DNA from: Symsagittifera roscoffensis
Lineage: Eukaryota; Xenacoelomorpha; Acoela; Convolutidae
NCBI RefSeq assembly: GCF_963678635.1
Contig: NC_087064.1
Span: 75,730,213 to 75,794,212 of the forward strand
Direction of reading: 5' to 3'
Length of the DNA: 64,000 nt
The notes under the pieces are model-generated. The model had not been told where the DNA came from. It ran no database searches and saw only the letters and a program-made list of their open reading frames with translations. Within the stretch, counting starts at the first letter, position 1. Every line of letters starts with the position of its first letter. This document shows, piece after piece, positions 24,881-37,052 of this stretch. The position numbers and the translations under genes are program-made.

Positions 24881-25837
24881 CTTGACCTTGCAGGAGTCGA
24901 AGATCGTAATGAAAGTTATTTTATAAGTTTTTTTAAAATCTATCGGACAACGTCTAAAACTTTGTATATAATTCTAACCTTGACACAGTAAAATGGCGTA
25001 AGAGTTGCAACCAAAGTTTCAAAAATGCATTTGAACTGCAAACAAGCAAAGCAAACTGATTGCAATGTTTCCGAGACATTCATTACAAACTGTGCACTTA
25101 GTTGAGGTCTGAGAAGGAAAATGAGTATGGCATACAATTTGTACCGTCGCGGCATTACAAAAGACACAGCAAAGCCCGAAAAGATGACCGCGGACTTCGT
25201 AGACTTCGGAGAAATACATACGACTAAGAACCGCAAATCTTCCAAGATGACGAAACCTTCTGCAAGAAGACAGCAGCTAACCGGAGGCTTAAAGTAATCT
25301 GGAACATCGCGAGTCACAAAGAAGGGAACAGACTAATCTGAGTTAAATAGATGCTCGATATATGATGTACGATATCCGAAAAAATGGAGTGCTGAAGAAG
25401 CAGTGATGCTCCAGCAGGTGGATTCATTAGGAATAAAGTAGATATGTGAAAAAAACCTAGCTTTGGACGGATAGCAACGGAACAAGCACTCAACAATTCC
25501 TCATCCAGGGGGACAAGTATCAAAAAGATGAAAGAGATAAGCATAATCTGTGGTCTAGAGACAAAAACTGTCATTGAACCGACCATAGACAGACTTCTCT
25601 TAAAAAATGGAAAAGTGCAATGATTTCTCGAAAAATGTCGGATTTTGATTTCAATCTATCGGGCAATCTATAAGCGTTAACATTAGAAGCAGCTATCTGA
25701 CGAGAGAACTAAGACAAAGAGTTCCTGTTCAAAAAGATACCGGGACTGGTTGGATTGGCTGTTTTCTTCCCACTGTATCTCAAAATTTTGGTAAATTTTT
25801 ATGCTTAATTTTGAAAAAAAATGAATGACAAAACATC
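24881..25837. other. No recognisable gene
   Basis: Moderately AT-rich sequence without a convincing coding frame. Two stretches share the words ATCTATCGGACAA and ATCTATCGGGCAA (near 24938 and 25655), hinting at another worn duplication. Confidence 0.5.
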
Positions 25838-25972
25838 ATAGACACAGAGCACGTAATTCTGGCATCGACTCGTCTTAGGAATTTTGTTATTGAGAGACGA
25901 GTAAGATACCTATTAGTACCAGTCTATGACCCAAACAGATGCAACTTGACTTTAAGACTTGAACTATTCTAA
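25838..25972 (+). pseudogene. Old relic of the downstream-ORF protein of the gypsy-like family
   Basis: A frame ending in TAA at 25970-25972 reads RLRNFVIERRV and then VPVYDPNR. This matches RLRDFLVEREV and LPVYDPNRG in the ORFs at 50237 and 54639. Similarity is clearly at the protein level with heavy nucleotide divergence, so this is a much older copy of the same element. Confidence 0.75.
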
Positions 25973-26789
25973 GTGAATTTTAAGAATAGTTCGATGGCGC
26001 CGTTCAAGGATCGTCTGAAAACAATGAAAGCGAAGAAGATGCAGGAGGCGATGGCGTACCGGCTCACTGTTGATTAAATCCGGTGGCTATTTCTGCAGCC
26101 TATGATTAGAGAAGGTAATAAAAAAGGGAGAACAGTCATGAAATAAGCACTTTTTTGATTCTCCAAGTATTGGAGTTTCAACGAGGAGACCTAGAATTGC
26201 CCGCCCAGTCCCAGATGACCGTCTAGACGAATGCCAACTTCTGGAAAGATTAGGCCAAGAATTAACTAAAGAAGATAAAGTCTCTCGTCATTCTGGGTAA
26301 CCTGAGTCCCTGTTTGTAGTTGGAAAAAATGCAAAACCTGCTTTCACTAAAAAAAGAGTTTGCTTGACGCCATTATAAAAAACATAATGAGCTTGTCTAT
26401 CAACTTGCTGCTCCCGCAGTTTTTAATTTTTCCAATAAGATTGCTCGATATAGGACCAGCATTGACTTTCAGGGGAGGTGTTGAAGTCCTGATAACTGAT
26501 GAATATCTGACCCTATTCCTCCTGATCCATGAAAACCTGACAATGTTCAATCATCTGCCAAAAAATGTGGATCCGATGTCAAGGGGACAGAAACATCTGT
26601 GCATGGAGAATGCCTCATACCAATGGGCTGAGACGGGACAACGGCACGATCAATAACTAACAAATTTTCGGGTACTCAAATGACTCAATGATCTTCCTGC
26701 TGAACCAAAAACAACAACCGTCACAAGTCAACAGGTGGAACAGTCCAGCATTAAATACCTCACGCATGACAAAACTTATTTCAATTAGG

Positions 26790-26990
26790 TCGCTTCAGAT
26801 GGAATTTTATTCGTCCCTGAATCCAACCTCGATCTACTCGGTCCTGGGCAATTGACGGGGGTGCCGAAGACTACTTTTAACCATGGGGGAGGGGTAAAAC
26901 TCACGCACCTGAACCCTTAGTGATTAAATTGCTCAAATCGGCAAGGGAAACAGGAGATCTAGAGACCGAAGGGGACAACCCTAAAAAAGA
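26790..26990 (+). pseudogene. Old relic of the post-integrase ORF
   Basis: Translated pieces LFVPESNLDLL, LTHLNP and, after a frameshift, SARETGDLETE match LIPASNLNLIS, LTHTEKL and TARETGDLEAE of the ORFs at 49582 and 53984. In the younger copies this piece lies upstream of the VYDPNR piece; here it lies downstream. The two relics therefore come from different copies or from a rearrangement. Confidence 0.75.
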
Positions 26991-27329
26991 GACAACCCTA
27001 AAATCCTGCTTGTGCACTATTATGCTGATGTATTGATTGTTGTGCTGAGTAGTGTTATGTAATCTAGACTATTCAAGATGCTCAGCTGACACTTTCAATT
27101 TTTTTTAAATTGGCATAATCTGATGTTTTACAAATACTGAGGTGGACAATCTACCTAGGTGCTAAATTTTAGATGAAATAGAAAACATTTCAATTGACTG
27201 TGTTTTAAAGGGTGTGATAAAATTTGCAAAGGATGTGATAATGTTTCATCGCTGAGATAAAACGGGTCGAACAACAGTTTAACAGTTTCTGAATTGTAAC
27301 TTGTCTTTTAGATTGTGATTGATCAGCAT

Positions 27330-29928
27330 TTGCTAATTAGACTTGAATTCGAGACAAGAAAAAATTAGACGAACGAGAATTAAGGATAAAAACGACCTAA
27401 CGAACCTAATCTCAGCATTTCGAGGAACGGCTCTAGACGAGATCTAATAACGTCTGCTAGATTGAAACTTCGGACTAGAGGAAATGGAGTTGGCAATAAT
27501 CATAGTAGAGCTACTGAACCCTATGGGAAAAGAGGGCCTTGGGAACCGTCTCAAAGACGTGGTGCAATTGTTAGCCTTAGACTAGTCCGGTACCGCCGAG
27601 AGGGGTAGCAGTTAATTTATGCGATGGCGACGCGGGAACATGTCCGGTCAGCACTTGGGTAGTGAGCTGTGCTTGGGTGAACAAAGAGATGACAAAATAG
27701 GACAAATGTCTCTACCAAATTGCCCTAGCTCGGTTCAGGCCCTTAACATTGGCCAGACCCATCATATTCGGCAGATTCCTCAACTGCCGCTCCAACCTCG
27801 AAAAAGTTAAAAATGAAAAATTGAGGTTCAGACGACGGAGGTTTTTGAGACGCTTGATCAGAAGGACCGTGACTGGCAAGACTAGTGATTGAAACCGAAC
27901 GAGTACAAAAAGAACTAACGGGAGCGAAGATCGGAAACCTATTCAGGGGGACTTCAGCTCAACTCAGGCTAATTGACCTACAAACATCCTGCGCATGGTC
28001 AATCATTGTGGGCTAACGAAGGATGCAATCCACTTCATCACTTATCAGGGCAGGCAACTGATTAATGAAGCCTTTCAGAGGAAAATTGAAGAGTTTAAGA
28101 AGGAGTTGAAGTCAACGGTTGCTTTGGCCAGCTTGATTCAACGAATAAAGTCAGGTCTTACGTAATTGAAAAGCTTGCAAGTCGTCTCGGACCCTTGGCA
28201 ACGGATGCGGTCGAGAACGCTCCCGCCAAAAGTTTTGATATAATTGAGAGGTTGGTGACCGTCCCCACTCCTCGAAGAAAGTCTACGAAGAGTAGACACA
28301 GAAGACCATATGATCAGAATCCGACAAACTCCCAAGCGTCAGCGACTTCAATTAATTCCCCAACGAACATCGCAGCTGTGTTTGGAAATTCTCAAGCAAA
28401 CCCTACGGCAGTGGCGGGGATTGATAAAAATAGTGCTTCATTGTGGAATAGACTGTTTCCCAGCGTTTGAGGAGGATAAAAAGCTGTTATGGCGACAACT
28501 CTAGAATTGATCACTTTTGCGTGTCGTTCAGACGCGACGAGGATGCTCAACGGAAACGATCATACATTGTCCAGTTTGTACCGGACATCCAGCGTAAGCT
28601 GGCTAATAGCTGAACAAGAAAAAAATAATTCCGGCACTACGCTTAGACTGGTGGACCTTGACGGTTTGGCTGGAGACAAAACGATTGGACCTTTGAACGG
28701 CTCTAGTTGCAATAATGATCAGAGAAAATTTTTGTCCGCCATGTTTGTTGGGTTGATCAATACGGCGTGCCTTCATCAGGCAGATCGTCAAGGTCATATT
28801 TGTGGCCGATTCATTGGGAGTTGCAGATAAAATCTTGGTGGTGCCTGGTGGGGAGGAGTACGAAACCAAAGACTATTCTAAAGCGAAAGAGCAGCTCTGG
28901 AAACTTATGGAAGCCCTACAGATATTGATAGCCGGAGAGGGCACTGCAGTATCTTAAGCCAAGTGGAAGAATGATTTTTACTTGGTAAGTTTTGTAGTTC
29001 GTGCTTCTACGCCCATGCTAGAAGAATTTGAAAAAGACAAGGATATGAAACGCGAGAAAACGCGAGATAAAGATTTGCCTCAGTCTAAGAAAATGAACAG
29101 TTTTGAATATTGATGAGATTGGAGGAAGTAAGAAGTTGCTCCAACAAAGAGCTGAAAATAAGCCGAAAATAATTTGAGAAGAACAAAAGACCGAAAGCAA
29201 CTTTGGGAAAACAGAAATCATTTCTTTTTGTGTCAGGTGTGCTCGGCATAGCTTACAACCCCTTCGTCGCTGAGGATGATAGGGACGCTTTTTTATTCTG
29301 AGCAGGCAGCAGCTCCTGACTTTTAGATAGAGCGAGTGCGAGAAAATGGAATGACGATATCTTAGCAATTAAAATTTGGTTTGATGTTGGAGTAACGAGT
29401 GGTCAAACCCCCGGTTCCAAACTGAGAGGACAGATGAGTTCTGGATGTGGTTTGTGTGACGGTCCGCCAAAAACAAGTTTCATGACGATGTGGGAACTCA
29501 TGAAACCTGCAGTCACGTCTCATATCCGAACGCAATTTTGATATGAGACGTTGGCTGCAGACATCGAATTAGAACTGAAGATTACGAGAGCTTACACGAT
29601 ATCGCCGTGATCCATCACTTGTCAGCTTTGAGGATAGTAAAGCAGGAGGAGACCCCACCTATGGAACCTCCGAAGAAAATTCTTTGATTGATTAGGTGGA
29701 AAAAAGCACTTGTCGGCCGCCATAGCGCTTGGACAGATCACTGCTTGAACACATTGATTGAACAACATTGCCACCTAGCAAAATTGAATGAGAGGCTGAG
29801 CATGTTTGATATGAGTGAAATGGAACTGATTACGGTATTCCATGGACTGACTGAGGAGAACCTAATGAACGCTTTGAGATTTTACTGCATGCTACCCCAA
29901 ACAAGAGAACTCTGCTGGTGTGGGACTC
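27330..29928 (+). other. Degenerate, formerly coding sequence, probably retroelement
   Basis: Less AT-rich than the flanks, with many short coding-like fragments in changing frames (for example 28195-28470 and 29688-29900), none with a domain I can name. Because it lies between relics of the gypsy-like family, I infer decayed gag/pol-type sequence. Confidence 0.4.
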
Positions 29929-29930
29929 GG

Positions 29931-30720
29931 GAGAATTATTCTTCACGGGGCTACTCGACCAAGCCCAGCCCAATTCGATACTGGTGGTTAGCGCTATGGT
30001 TGCGGCGAGATGACATGCAAGAAGATGAGGGAATGGATCCGATTGAAACTATCACTAAAATATCTATAATTAGGGTTTTCAGCCTGATTTCATTAAGAAT
30101 CAATTTGTCTGGGTATCCGAGACCCTGCTGGTTAGTTTAGTCCGTAGACAAAAACTGTTTAAAATTCTTGTAACATTGCCCTTGTAACATCGGGAGAACT
30201 ATACTTCACGGGGCTACACGACCAAGTCCAGCCCAATTCGATACTGGTGGGTAGCGCTATGGTTGCGGCGAGATGACATGCCAGAAGATGAGGCCATGGA
30301 TTCGATTGAAACTATCACTAAAATGTCTATAATTATGGTTTTCAGCCTGATTTCAGTAAGAATCAATTTGTCTGGGTATCCGAGACCCTGCTGGTTAGTT
30401 TAATCCGTAGACAAAAACTGTTTAAAATTCTTATAACATTGCCCTTGTAACATCGGGAGAATTATTCTTCACGGGGCTACTCGAACAAGCCCAGCCCAAT
30501 TCGATACTGGTGGGTAGCGCTATGGTTGCGGCGAGATGACAAGCAAGAAGATGAGGCCATGGATCCGATTGAAACTATCACTAAAATATCTATAATTATG
30601 GTTTTCAGCCTGATTTCAGTAAGAATCAATTTGTCTGGGTATCCGAGACCCTGTTGGTTAGTTAAATCCGTAGACAAAAACTGGTTAAAATTTTTGTAAC
30701 CTTGCCCAGAACTTACACCT
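29931..30720 (+). repeat. 263-bp tandem repeat, three copies
   Basis: GAGAA(T/C)TAT(T/A)CTTCACGGGG starts copies at 29931, 30194 and 30457, exactly 263 bp apart each time. Copies differ by scattered substitutions. Each contains TCTGGGTATCCGAGACCCTG, closely related to a motif found twice in the LTR-like blocks downstream, so the repeat seems to come from an LTR or untranslated region of the same family. Confidence 0.9.
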
Positions 30721-31014
30721 TGAGGGAGGATAGAAAAAGTTTCTTTTGTCAACAGGCTGACGTTACTTACCTTCTCCTTGTCAAACTCTACTCGTTTTCT
30801 CCTGTATCAACCTAGCCAGTTGATTTTCCAGTATGTCTAAGGGCTAATCATCATGCTACCGTTTTTAGCATATCAACTAATCTATCGACTTTTTTCAACT
30901 TCCGTTTAAGTGCAAAAATAACCTCATAGCTGGGTTTCGGATCCTCAGACAAAACTATTGTTACTAAAAACAGGGCTAAAAACGATAATTGTAGGTATTT
31001 ATAGTGACAGTTTT

Positions 31015-31480
31015 ATACTGGATCCATTAGAGATGGAATCACCATTTCCTCGCCCCTTAGTACTCATGCTCTGAAAAAATCAAATGATATCGAAATAAAT
31101 TAAATACGTTCAGGGCATTACGGGAGCTAAAAGGTGGTGATTGTTTATAAAAATAGTTACGTCCAGAAGCTTCAGTTGTGCTTGTCCGATCGAAATCTGA
31201 GTATATCTTCTTCTTCTTTTTCTTCTTCCTCTTCTTCTTCTTGTCACACGACCGTTTTTTGTGTAATCTGGCTGCTCTTTCTCTGACACGTTGTAGCAAT
31301 TAAAATTAACGTCGTTTCGTAGTTCTGAGAAGTGGTCTAGCTCGAATCGAATATTCGAAAATGTCAACAAAGTTTCCCATCTTCCTTTTCATTACGGCCT
31401 CATCAATTACGCCTTTAACGCCATTTTATGAAAACCTTCTCCGCAAAAACTCAATCCATCTCTAATAGATCCGATAAATA
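31015..31480 (+). repeat. Diverged LTR-like relic
   Basis: It shares AGCTTCAGTTGT, CGAAATC, a CTTCTTCTTCCTCTT run, TTGTCACACGACCGTTTTT, CTTCCTTTTCATTACG and GCCTTTAACGC with the 3' half of the LTR-like blocks at 57120-57360 and 58220-58460. CAATCCATCTCTAAT follows at about 31451. An inverted form of this word lies at about 31022-31040, bracketing the relic. Confidence 0.7.
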
Positions 31481-32610
31481 GCAGTAGTATATGTTGGAGC
31501 TGTTCAGGAGGGTGCCTGCTGATCCCCATTTTTTAAGATAAGAATAGTTTATCGGGTCAGCAGGCTATGTATTTAAATAGGGACTGTAAGATAGGGACTG
31601 TATTAAGATGGGGACTGTATAGGGAATGTTTTAGGATAGGTTATAGGTTTGTCATGTATTAAGATACGAGGTTTGAGATGGTAAGGTAGTAAGTATAAGA
31701 AAATGTTTGGCGCATGATCTTACCAGTTTTAAGATCATCTACACCAATGTATAAGAGTTTAAGTATTACAATACAAATCTACTAGTTATCTTACCATTTG
31801 AATAAATAATGCATAAATCACTGCATCGTATGAAATTTAACTACACTTTACAAGTTAAATTTACAAGCTCAATGGTTTAGTATGACCTCGATCATTAAGT
31901 GCTTTTCTTTTCGGAAAAAAAATGGGTCTTTTTTTTGGTTGGTTCATTTGTCCCATCTAAGTTTTTGGTGGTTTTGAATCCATGATTTGTCTAATTCAAA
32001 TTTTTAGTTTTATCAAGAATTGTCTGTATTTAGAAATTGGTCCATCTCCAGTTTCTTTGAGAATTATCCGGTTCAGCCCTTTGCTACTAAAATTGAATTT
32101 GTCCCTCTTACTATCATTTACAATCATAGCAGCAATACGTCTTGCTGCACAGGCACAACAGTTCAGTACTGCAAATTCTTCTTTGAATAGCCCGGGTTCT
32201 CTTTAGTCTTGCGTTTTGGGAACAACGCAGCATGAGCGAGGGTAGAAATTCTTCCTTGCATATAAAGTCATCTTTGCAACCATTTCGACGAAGTTGTTTT
32301 CTTGAGCTTTCTTTTCAGGTAATATACAATTGTCCAAGTTCTCTACTGATGATTCTAGATACAGAGAATCCGTATCCATCTCAGGTTCCTCGATTTTGTT
32401 CTAATCACAATACTTATGAGAAAATTGTAGTATATTGAACTATAGTAGAAATTGTAGTATATTGAGTTTGGCATATTGAACTACGAAAAAGCCTACATTT
32501 ATTAGTTCTCTGTGTTCGGTGGTTGATTTCAGCAGTTCTAATTGAAATATAAATTTTTTTAACATTCAATTTTCACAGTTTGAAAAGATTCTCATTTGTC
32601 GCTTCATGTG
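31481..32610. other. No recognisable gene
   Basis: AT-rich sequence with one run of short direct repeats based on GGGACTGTA (about 31580-31620). No coding frame is convincing. Confidence 0.5.
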
Positions 32611-32639
32611 TCTTCTCACCGCCAAGATGTTTAGATATT

Positions 32640-33350
32640 GTGTCTTTAGATCTGTCAAAGATTTGATAATCGTACGAGCTGTTACCGAGAAGCTTGATCG
32701 TCTCAGCAACAACTCCAGAGTGTGGATTCTCGTCTCCTTATCGACGTGCACCAATTACAGATTGGACAAAGTTTTGAAGCTTTTCCTAGGTGTGTACTCA
32801 CTAAAGCGATAATTTATTGTACCTTGACCAGAGATAAAACTTGAGGAGAGGAATGATGGTTGTGCCATTTTCCAAATTAAAGCTAGAAATCAGATTTCAT
32901 CGCGGATTTTTCAAAAAAGTTTTTTCTTCAGAATTGAGTTTTTCTATGAAAAGAGAAAAAATTTCCGTTCTGAAAAAAGTTTCTATCATTATTTGGAAAA
33001 TGTCTATCAAAAAAACTTGAGTTTTTTTCGAACTACTGTAGGGATATTTAGTTATTGTGTGTCTAGATTTGTCCACTAGCTTTACGAACTGTTACCGAGT
33101 AGCTTCGTCGTCTCAGCAACAGCTCCAGAGTGTGGACTTTTGTCTCTTTTTTTTTAGCATCAGTTACAGATTGGTTAAAATTGTTGAAGTTTTTCCTAGG
33201 TGTGTACTCAACAAAGCGAGAAATTTCTGAGCATTGAAGTCCAATTCCAAAATAAAAGTTAAAAAGGGGATGGATGATTATGCCATTTCCCAATTTGAAT
33301 CTAAGAATCAGCATTCGTTGCGGGTTTTTCAATAAATATCGTTTTGGCAG
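32640..33350 (+). repeat. Direct duplication of ~290 bp
   Basis: 32640-32930 and 33060-33350 share CTGTTACCGAG, GTCTCAGCAAC, CTCCAGAGTGTGGA, TTACAGATTGG, TTTTCCTAGGTGTGTACTCA and TGTGCCATTT-like words in the same order. It lies immediately upstream of the gag relic and may be leader or LTR-derived. Confidence 0.75.
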
Positions 33351-33418
33351 TCGTCACTTTTTTTAAAACTTGGAGGAAAAATTGAAAATTTTTATTTCAG
33401 TTTGTCGGGAACTATTGG

Positions 33419-35308
33419 GTGACTGAGAAAACAGCAACGTCCTCCTCGTTTTCAGAAAGAGTGAAGAACACTCTGGGAAATTTTTTCCCATTCACTATGG
33501 GAACAGGTACAGGTGATGAAGTAGAAACCCAGGAAGAGGAGGAGCCAACTAAGCCTCAACAGTTCGACTCAAGAAAATGGAGCACCCACCAACAGGGAGA
33601 CTTGCTGCTCCGACCGATTGGGTGTGGTCAGGACAAAAAACGAGACCATGGATGGATCACAGCAGTCAAGAGAGTTTGCGACCATGACAAATTTGGAAAT
33701 GCAACGTGGAAAGAGCAGGAACACAAGGCCAAGTAACCCACCAACGGAAGCAGAAGCGGATTATGAAGAAACATCGAGACAGAGAGGTAAGACTCGAGTC
33801 TCGACTAGCACCAAACTGCCTGGAATCAATACGGTGACACCACCACTAGTGACGCCATTAGCGGACGAAGGGACATCAATCGAAGAGGCCTTGACCAGCA
33901 TAGTGGACAATATAGGAGAACAGAATGAAAAGATGTCCCTAAGAATTAGTTAACCGGAGAGGGCAGTTCACGTCGAGAGAGTAAGCCTGCGGGAAGAGAT
34001 AAACCGCAACAGACAAGAAATCAGCAGAAGTGAAAAACAATTGAAGGAGAGGACAGATGAACACTTGGCCAAAAACTTGACACAGGAATAGACGCGATGA
34101 TGGAGAGGCCCACTCAGGCTATCATGGATAGGTTGGATGAGCTCCTAGGAAACAGGAGTTGATCGACGAATAGGGAAACAAACTCAGGAGAACCCAATAG
34201 GGGACCGAGAGTGAACTTCAATGAACAAGCTAACAGAAGAAGGACATATGGATCCACGAGAGGTAGGGGCAGTATATCCAGCTATGCCACAGGGGATAAA
34301 AGGCCGAGGCGCCCAAATATCAGAGGAGGTTTTACTGGCAACAGACCGACCTCAAACGAAAGACCGATGCAAGACGCAAATGCTACTGTGAGATGTGATT
34401 CCACAAACTGGAGTCATGCGAATCATGGAAGAAATCATCCCACCGACTCGAACAGGAGGGAAAGTCCGGGCTTCTATCGGAGGGCAATGACGCTCGAGTG
34501 GGGCATTCACGAGATGCAACGTCAATGGCTACAGCGTTTGAACCTCCGAACCTCCGAACAGGTCCTTGGAAACTTTCTTGACGAGGTTATCTAGGACCAG
34601 GGAACGCAGCGAGAGGTCCAGGAGGGTGTTTAAGAAACCAGGATGCTATAAATACGAATCTGATGGCTGTTGAGGTATCTGGACAGAAATCATGAAACTG
34701 CATTTTGAGGAGGTAGACTTGACAGAAAGACAGGAATGCAGCGCGTTTACTAGCAACCTGGAAGGGACAGCCCTAAATTGAATGATGGTCAAAAAGCAAT
34801 ACCAGCGGCACACAGCTGACAAGATCTTTGAAATCTTCTTGAATCATTTTGGCTCAGCAGTACAAGGACACCAAGCAGTGATGCGCTTAAAGTAACGGAG
34901 GCAACCTAAAGATTAAACGATAGACAAGTTTTAAGATGATCTGGAGATGCTTAGAAGGCGTAGTCAACCAGATGAATCGAATAGCAGGATGAACCTAGCA
35001 GAAGCCTCAAAGTTCATCGATGGTGTAAAGAACGATGAGCTTCGAACAATGTTGGCAACGCATTACACACCACTTTCAACTAATGCGCGTACACCAGAAG
35101 AATTGAGACTCAAATCGAAAGAATATCTTCTATTAAAGCCTCCATTGAGATCGGCTATTACAAAAACATTTATGGCAATTTTAACAATGGACCAGCTAAC
35201 CAAGGCAACAACTGGTACAAACCAAGGGACGACATGGGCAAGAGACGCTCTTGTGCAAATTGCAGTTCGACGGACTATCATGTATCAGCATGCCCAACCT
35301 AAAAAAAA
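33419..35308 (+). pseudogene. gag relic (capsid region)
   Basis: Coding-like fragments in several frames: 33419-33736, 33618-33953, 34211-34594, a stretch near 34680-34790 with EEVDLTERQECSAFTSNLEG then a stop, and 34947-35160 with KFIDGVKNDELRTMLATHY and TPEELRLKSKEYLL. Together they resemble a retrotransposon capsid. Multiple stops and frameshifts break it. The last part passes, in another frame, into the zinc knuckle below. Confidence 0.65.
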
Positions 35309-36076
35309 GGCATGAAAGCGATAGGCTTCAGCCTCGAGGATGAAGATGCCATGAGAAAAGTAATTGCAAAATTCGACCCCAGGGGTTTCTTTTGTAACTT
35401 GGAGGGTAATTTCAAATCAGATGGTCCGCAATTTTGGGATGCTGTGGCAGACATCAAGCATCCAAAGCATAAGGAATCTTTATCGGGTGTGAAAGCCAGC
35501 AAGGCACGCCTGTTGAGTGAAGCGGAGGCCCGCAGGAAAGAGAAACCGCAGGAGCTGGCTACGAACAAAATGCAGGCAGTGACAGAAGAAATGCATGAGC
35601 TAAAACCTGTGACAGCGGCAGACGATTTCAAGATCGACTATAAGGCAGCAGCGAGAGATGCCTTAAACAGAGTCCAACAAGAGTTGGTGACAAAGGAGAT
35701 AGAAGAGAAAGTCAAGCTCGAACTGGAAAATGAGAAAGCTCAGGAGAACCGAAACGCCTTTGAAGCAACGGAGGTGGAAGAAAAGAAAGCGCCAAGCAAT
35801 TTGAGCATGAAACAGAATGTGATCTCCGGGAAGACGTTCGGCATGGTGCCACAAGGAAGCAAAATAGAGTCAATTATCTCAGTGGCGGGACATCATGTGA
35901 TCAGGAACCTAAGTGAACCTTCAGAGTTCACGTTGATGCTTTTGGATACATACGCGGACTTTCTGAGACAGGTGGGGCCACGCACTGAGTCAAGGGCTGT
36001 GCGAGCGTTGTTAGCAACGGGTGGCCATCGAATGAAGGAACTACACGGGCGCTACGTGGAAGTCTATGGACCATAA
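35249..36076 (+). pseudogene. gag-pol junction: zinc knuckles and linker ORF
   Basis: In one frame, CANCSSTDYHVSAC (from 35252) is a CCHC-like knuckle with near-canonical spacing, followed by a TAA. The open frame 35312-36076 (254 residues) then contains GFFCNLEGNFKSDG. Its spacing is that of a second C-x2-C-x4-H-x4-C knuckle, but only the second Cys remains. A Lys/Glu-rich, probably coiled-coil stretch follows, then NLSEPSEFTLM and TESRAVRALLATGG. Role in gag-pol processing is unknown. Confidence 0.65.
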
Positions 36077-36079
36077 CAA

Positions 36080-36522
36080 GTGATGTTGAACGTAGACGGG
36101 AACAGTATCTATACAAGGACCTACGCCACAACAGACAGTGACAAAATAGGGCAGATCTATTTGGGTCAGGAAGAACTTAAATTCCGTAGAATCGGCAATG
36201 ACGCCATGATGGAGCAAGATGGTGTGCACATAGGATACGAAGGAGATGTGACTGCGCATCTGCTAGACACCGATGGAAAAAAATAGGAGTAACAGGACTT
36301 CCTGATCCAACCGCTGTGCGATCTACGTAGCCGGGAGAACACCGATAACAGTCCTTCAAATGGGAGGACAAGACCTTTGGATGAGTTTCCTGGTAGTAGA
36401 AAATATGGACAATTCAGACCAATTCATCTTGGGCTGCGTCTTCGTCACGAATTTCGATGTGATGATCGACTTGAACAATGGACTAATAAGGATTAGGAAG
36501 CCGGACAGGAAGTATGTTAAGT
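36080..36522 (+). pseudogene. Retropepsin-type protease relic
   Basis: Frame 36080-36286 reads through GYEGDVTAHLLDTDGKK to a stop. After a frameshift, VTGLPDP stands where the family has its Asp-Thr-Gly catalytic triplet, and the sequence then jumps by deletion. Downstream, FILGCVFVTNFDVMIDLNNG corresponds to the C-terminal hydrophobic motif of these proteases. The active site is lost. Confidence 0.6.
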
Positions 36523-36556
36523 AACCGGTAAACAGAATAATAACTGATGAGAATAA

Positions 36557-37006
36557 ATGCCAATTTTTTTAGACAGAAAAGTGAAACTACAGCCGGGACA
36601 GGCAGTACTGGTGATTTTTAGAATGAGAATTTTGAACTCATTGAGTGATAGTAAACAGGTTTGCTTGGTACCCAACCAAAACAGTCAAAGCTCAGTTATT
36701 TTATACCGGAGCTTTTTAGTACCACGGAACGAACTGTGTGTGAGTGTATTGTTGAATACACTGCACACCACGGTTTCAATCCAGAGTGGAAAAAAATTTG
36801 GCTACGCTTTGCCAATGAGTACCGACTATGAGGAAACACCAAATTTGAAGAGACATAATGTGAAAAATTGTCCTAGCCCTGCCAATAAAGATATGATTTT
36901 AAAGAGGATTATTGAATTGAAATCTTTTAATAAACTGTTTTCAATGAAATCCGAAACGGATGACGGCTTGTCGAGCTGCTGGAATTATCCAAAACGCCCC
37001 TCGTAA
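36557..37006 (+). pseudogene. Protease-RT linker region of pol
   Basis: A 149-residue frame (FLDRKVKLQPGQAV, LNTLHTTVSIQSGKKFGYAL) that fits the linker between protease and RT in Ty3/gypsy Pol. It has no catalytic motif and closes with a stop before the RT fingers. Confidence 0.55.
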
Positions 37007-37052
37007 TATGAATTAGATTCCGACAAACTGGTTTTGCCTGGAAATAGAACAC

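Noticed and set aside
24940-25317. 125-codon minus-strand frame
   Set aside because: No recognisable domain, start or neighbour support. It overlaps another frame and lies in repeat-derived sequence.
29931-30720. CRISPR array
   Set aside because: Repeats are contiguous 263-bp copies without spacers, in animal DNA.
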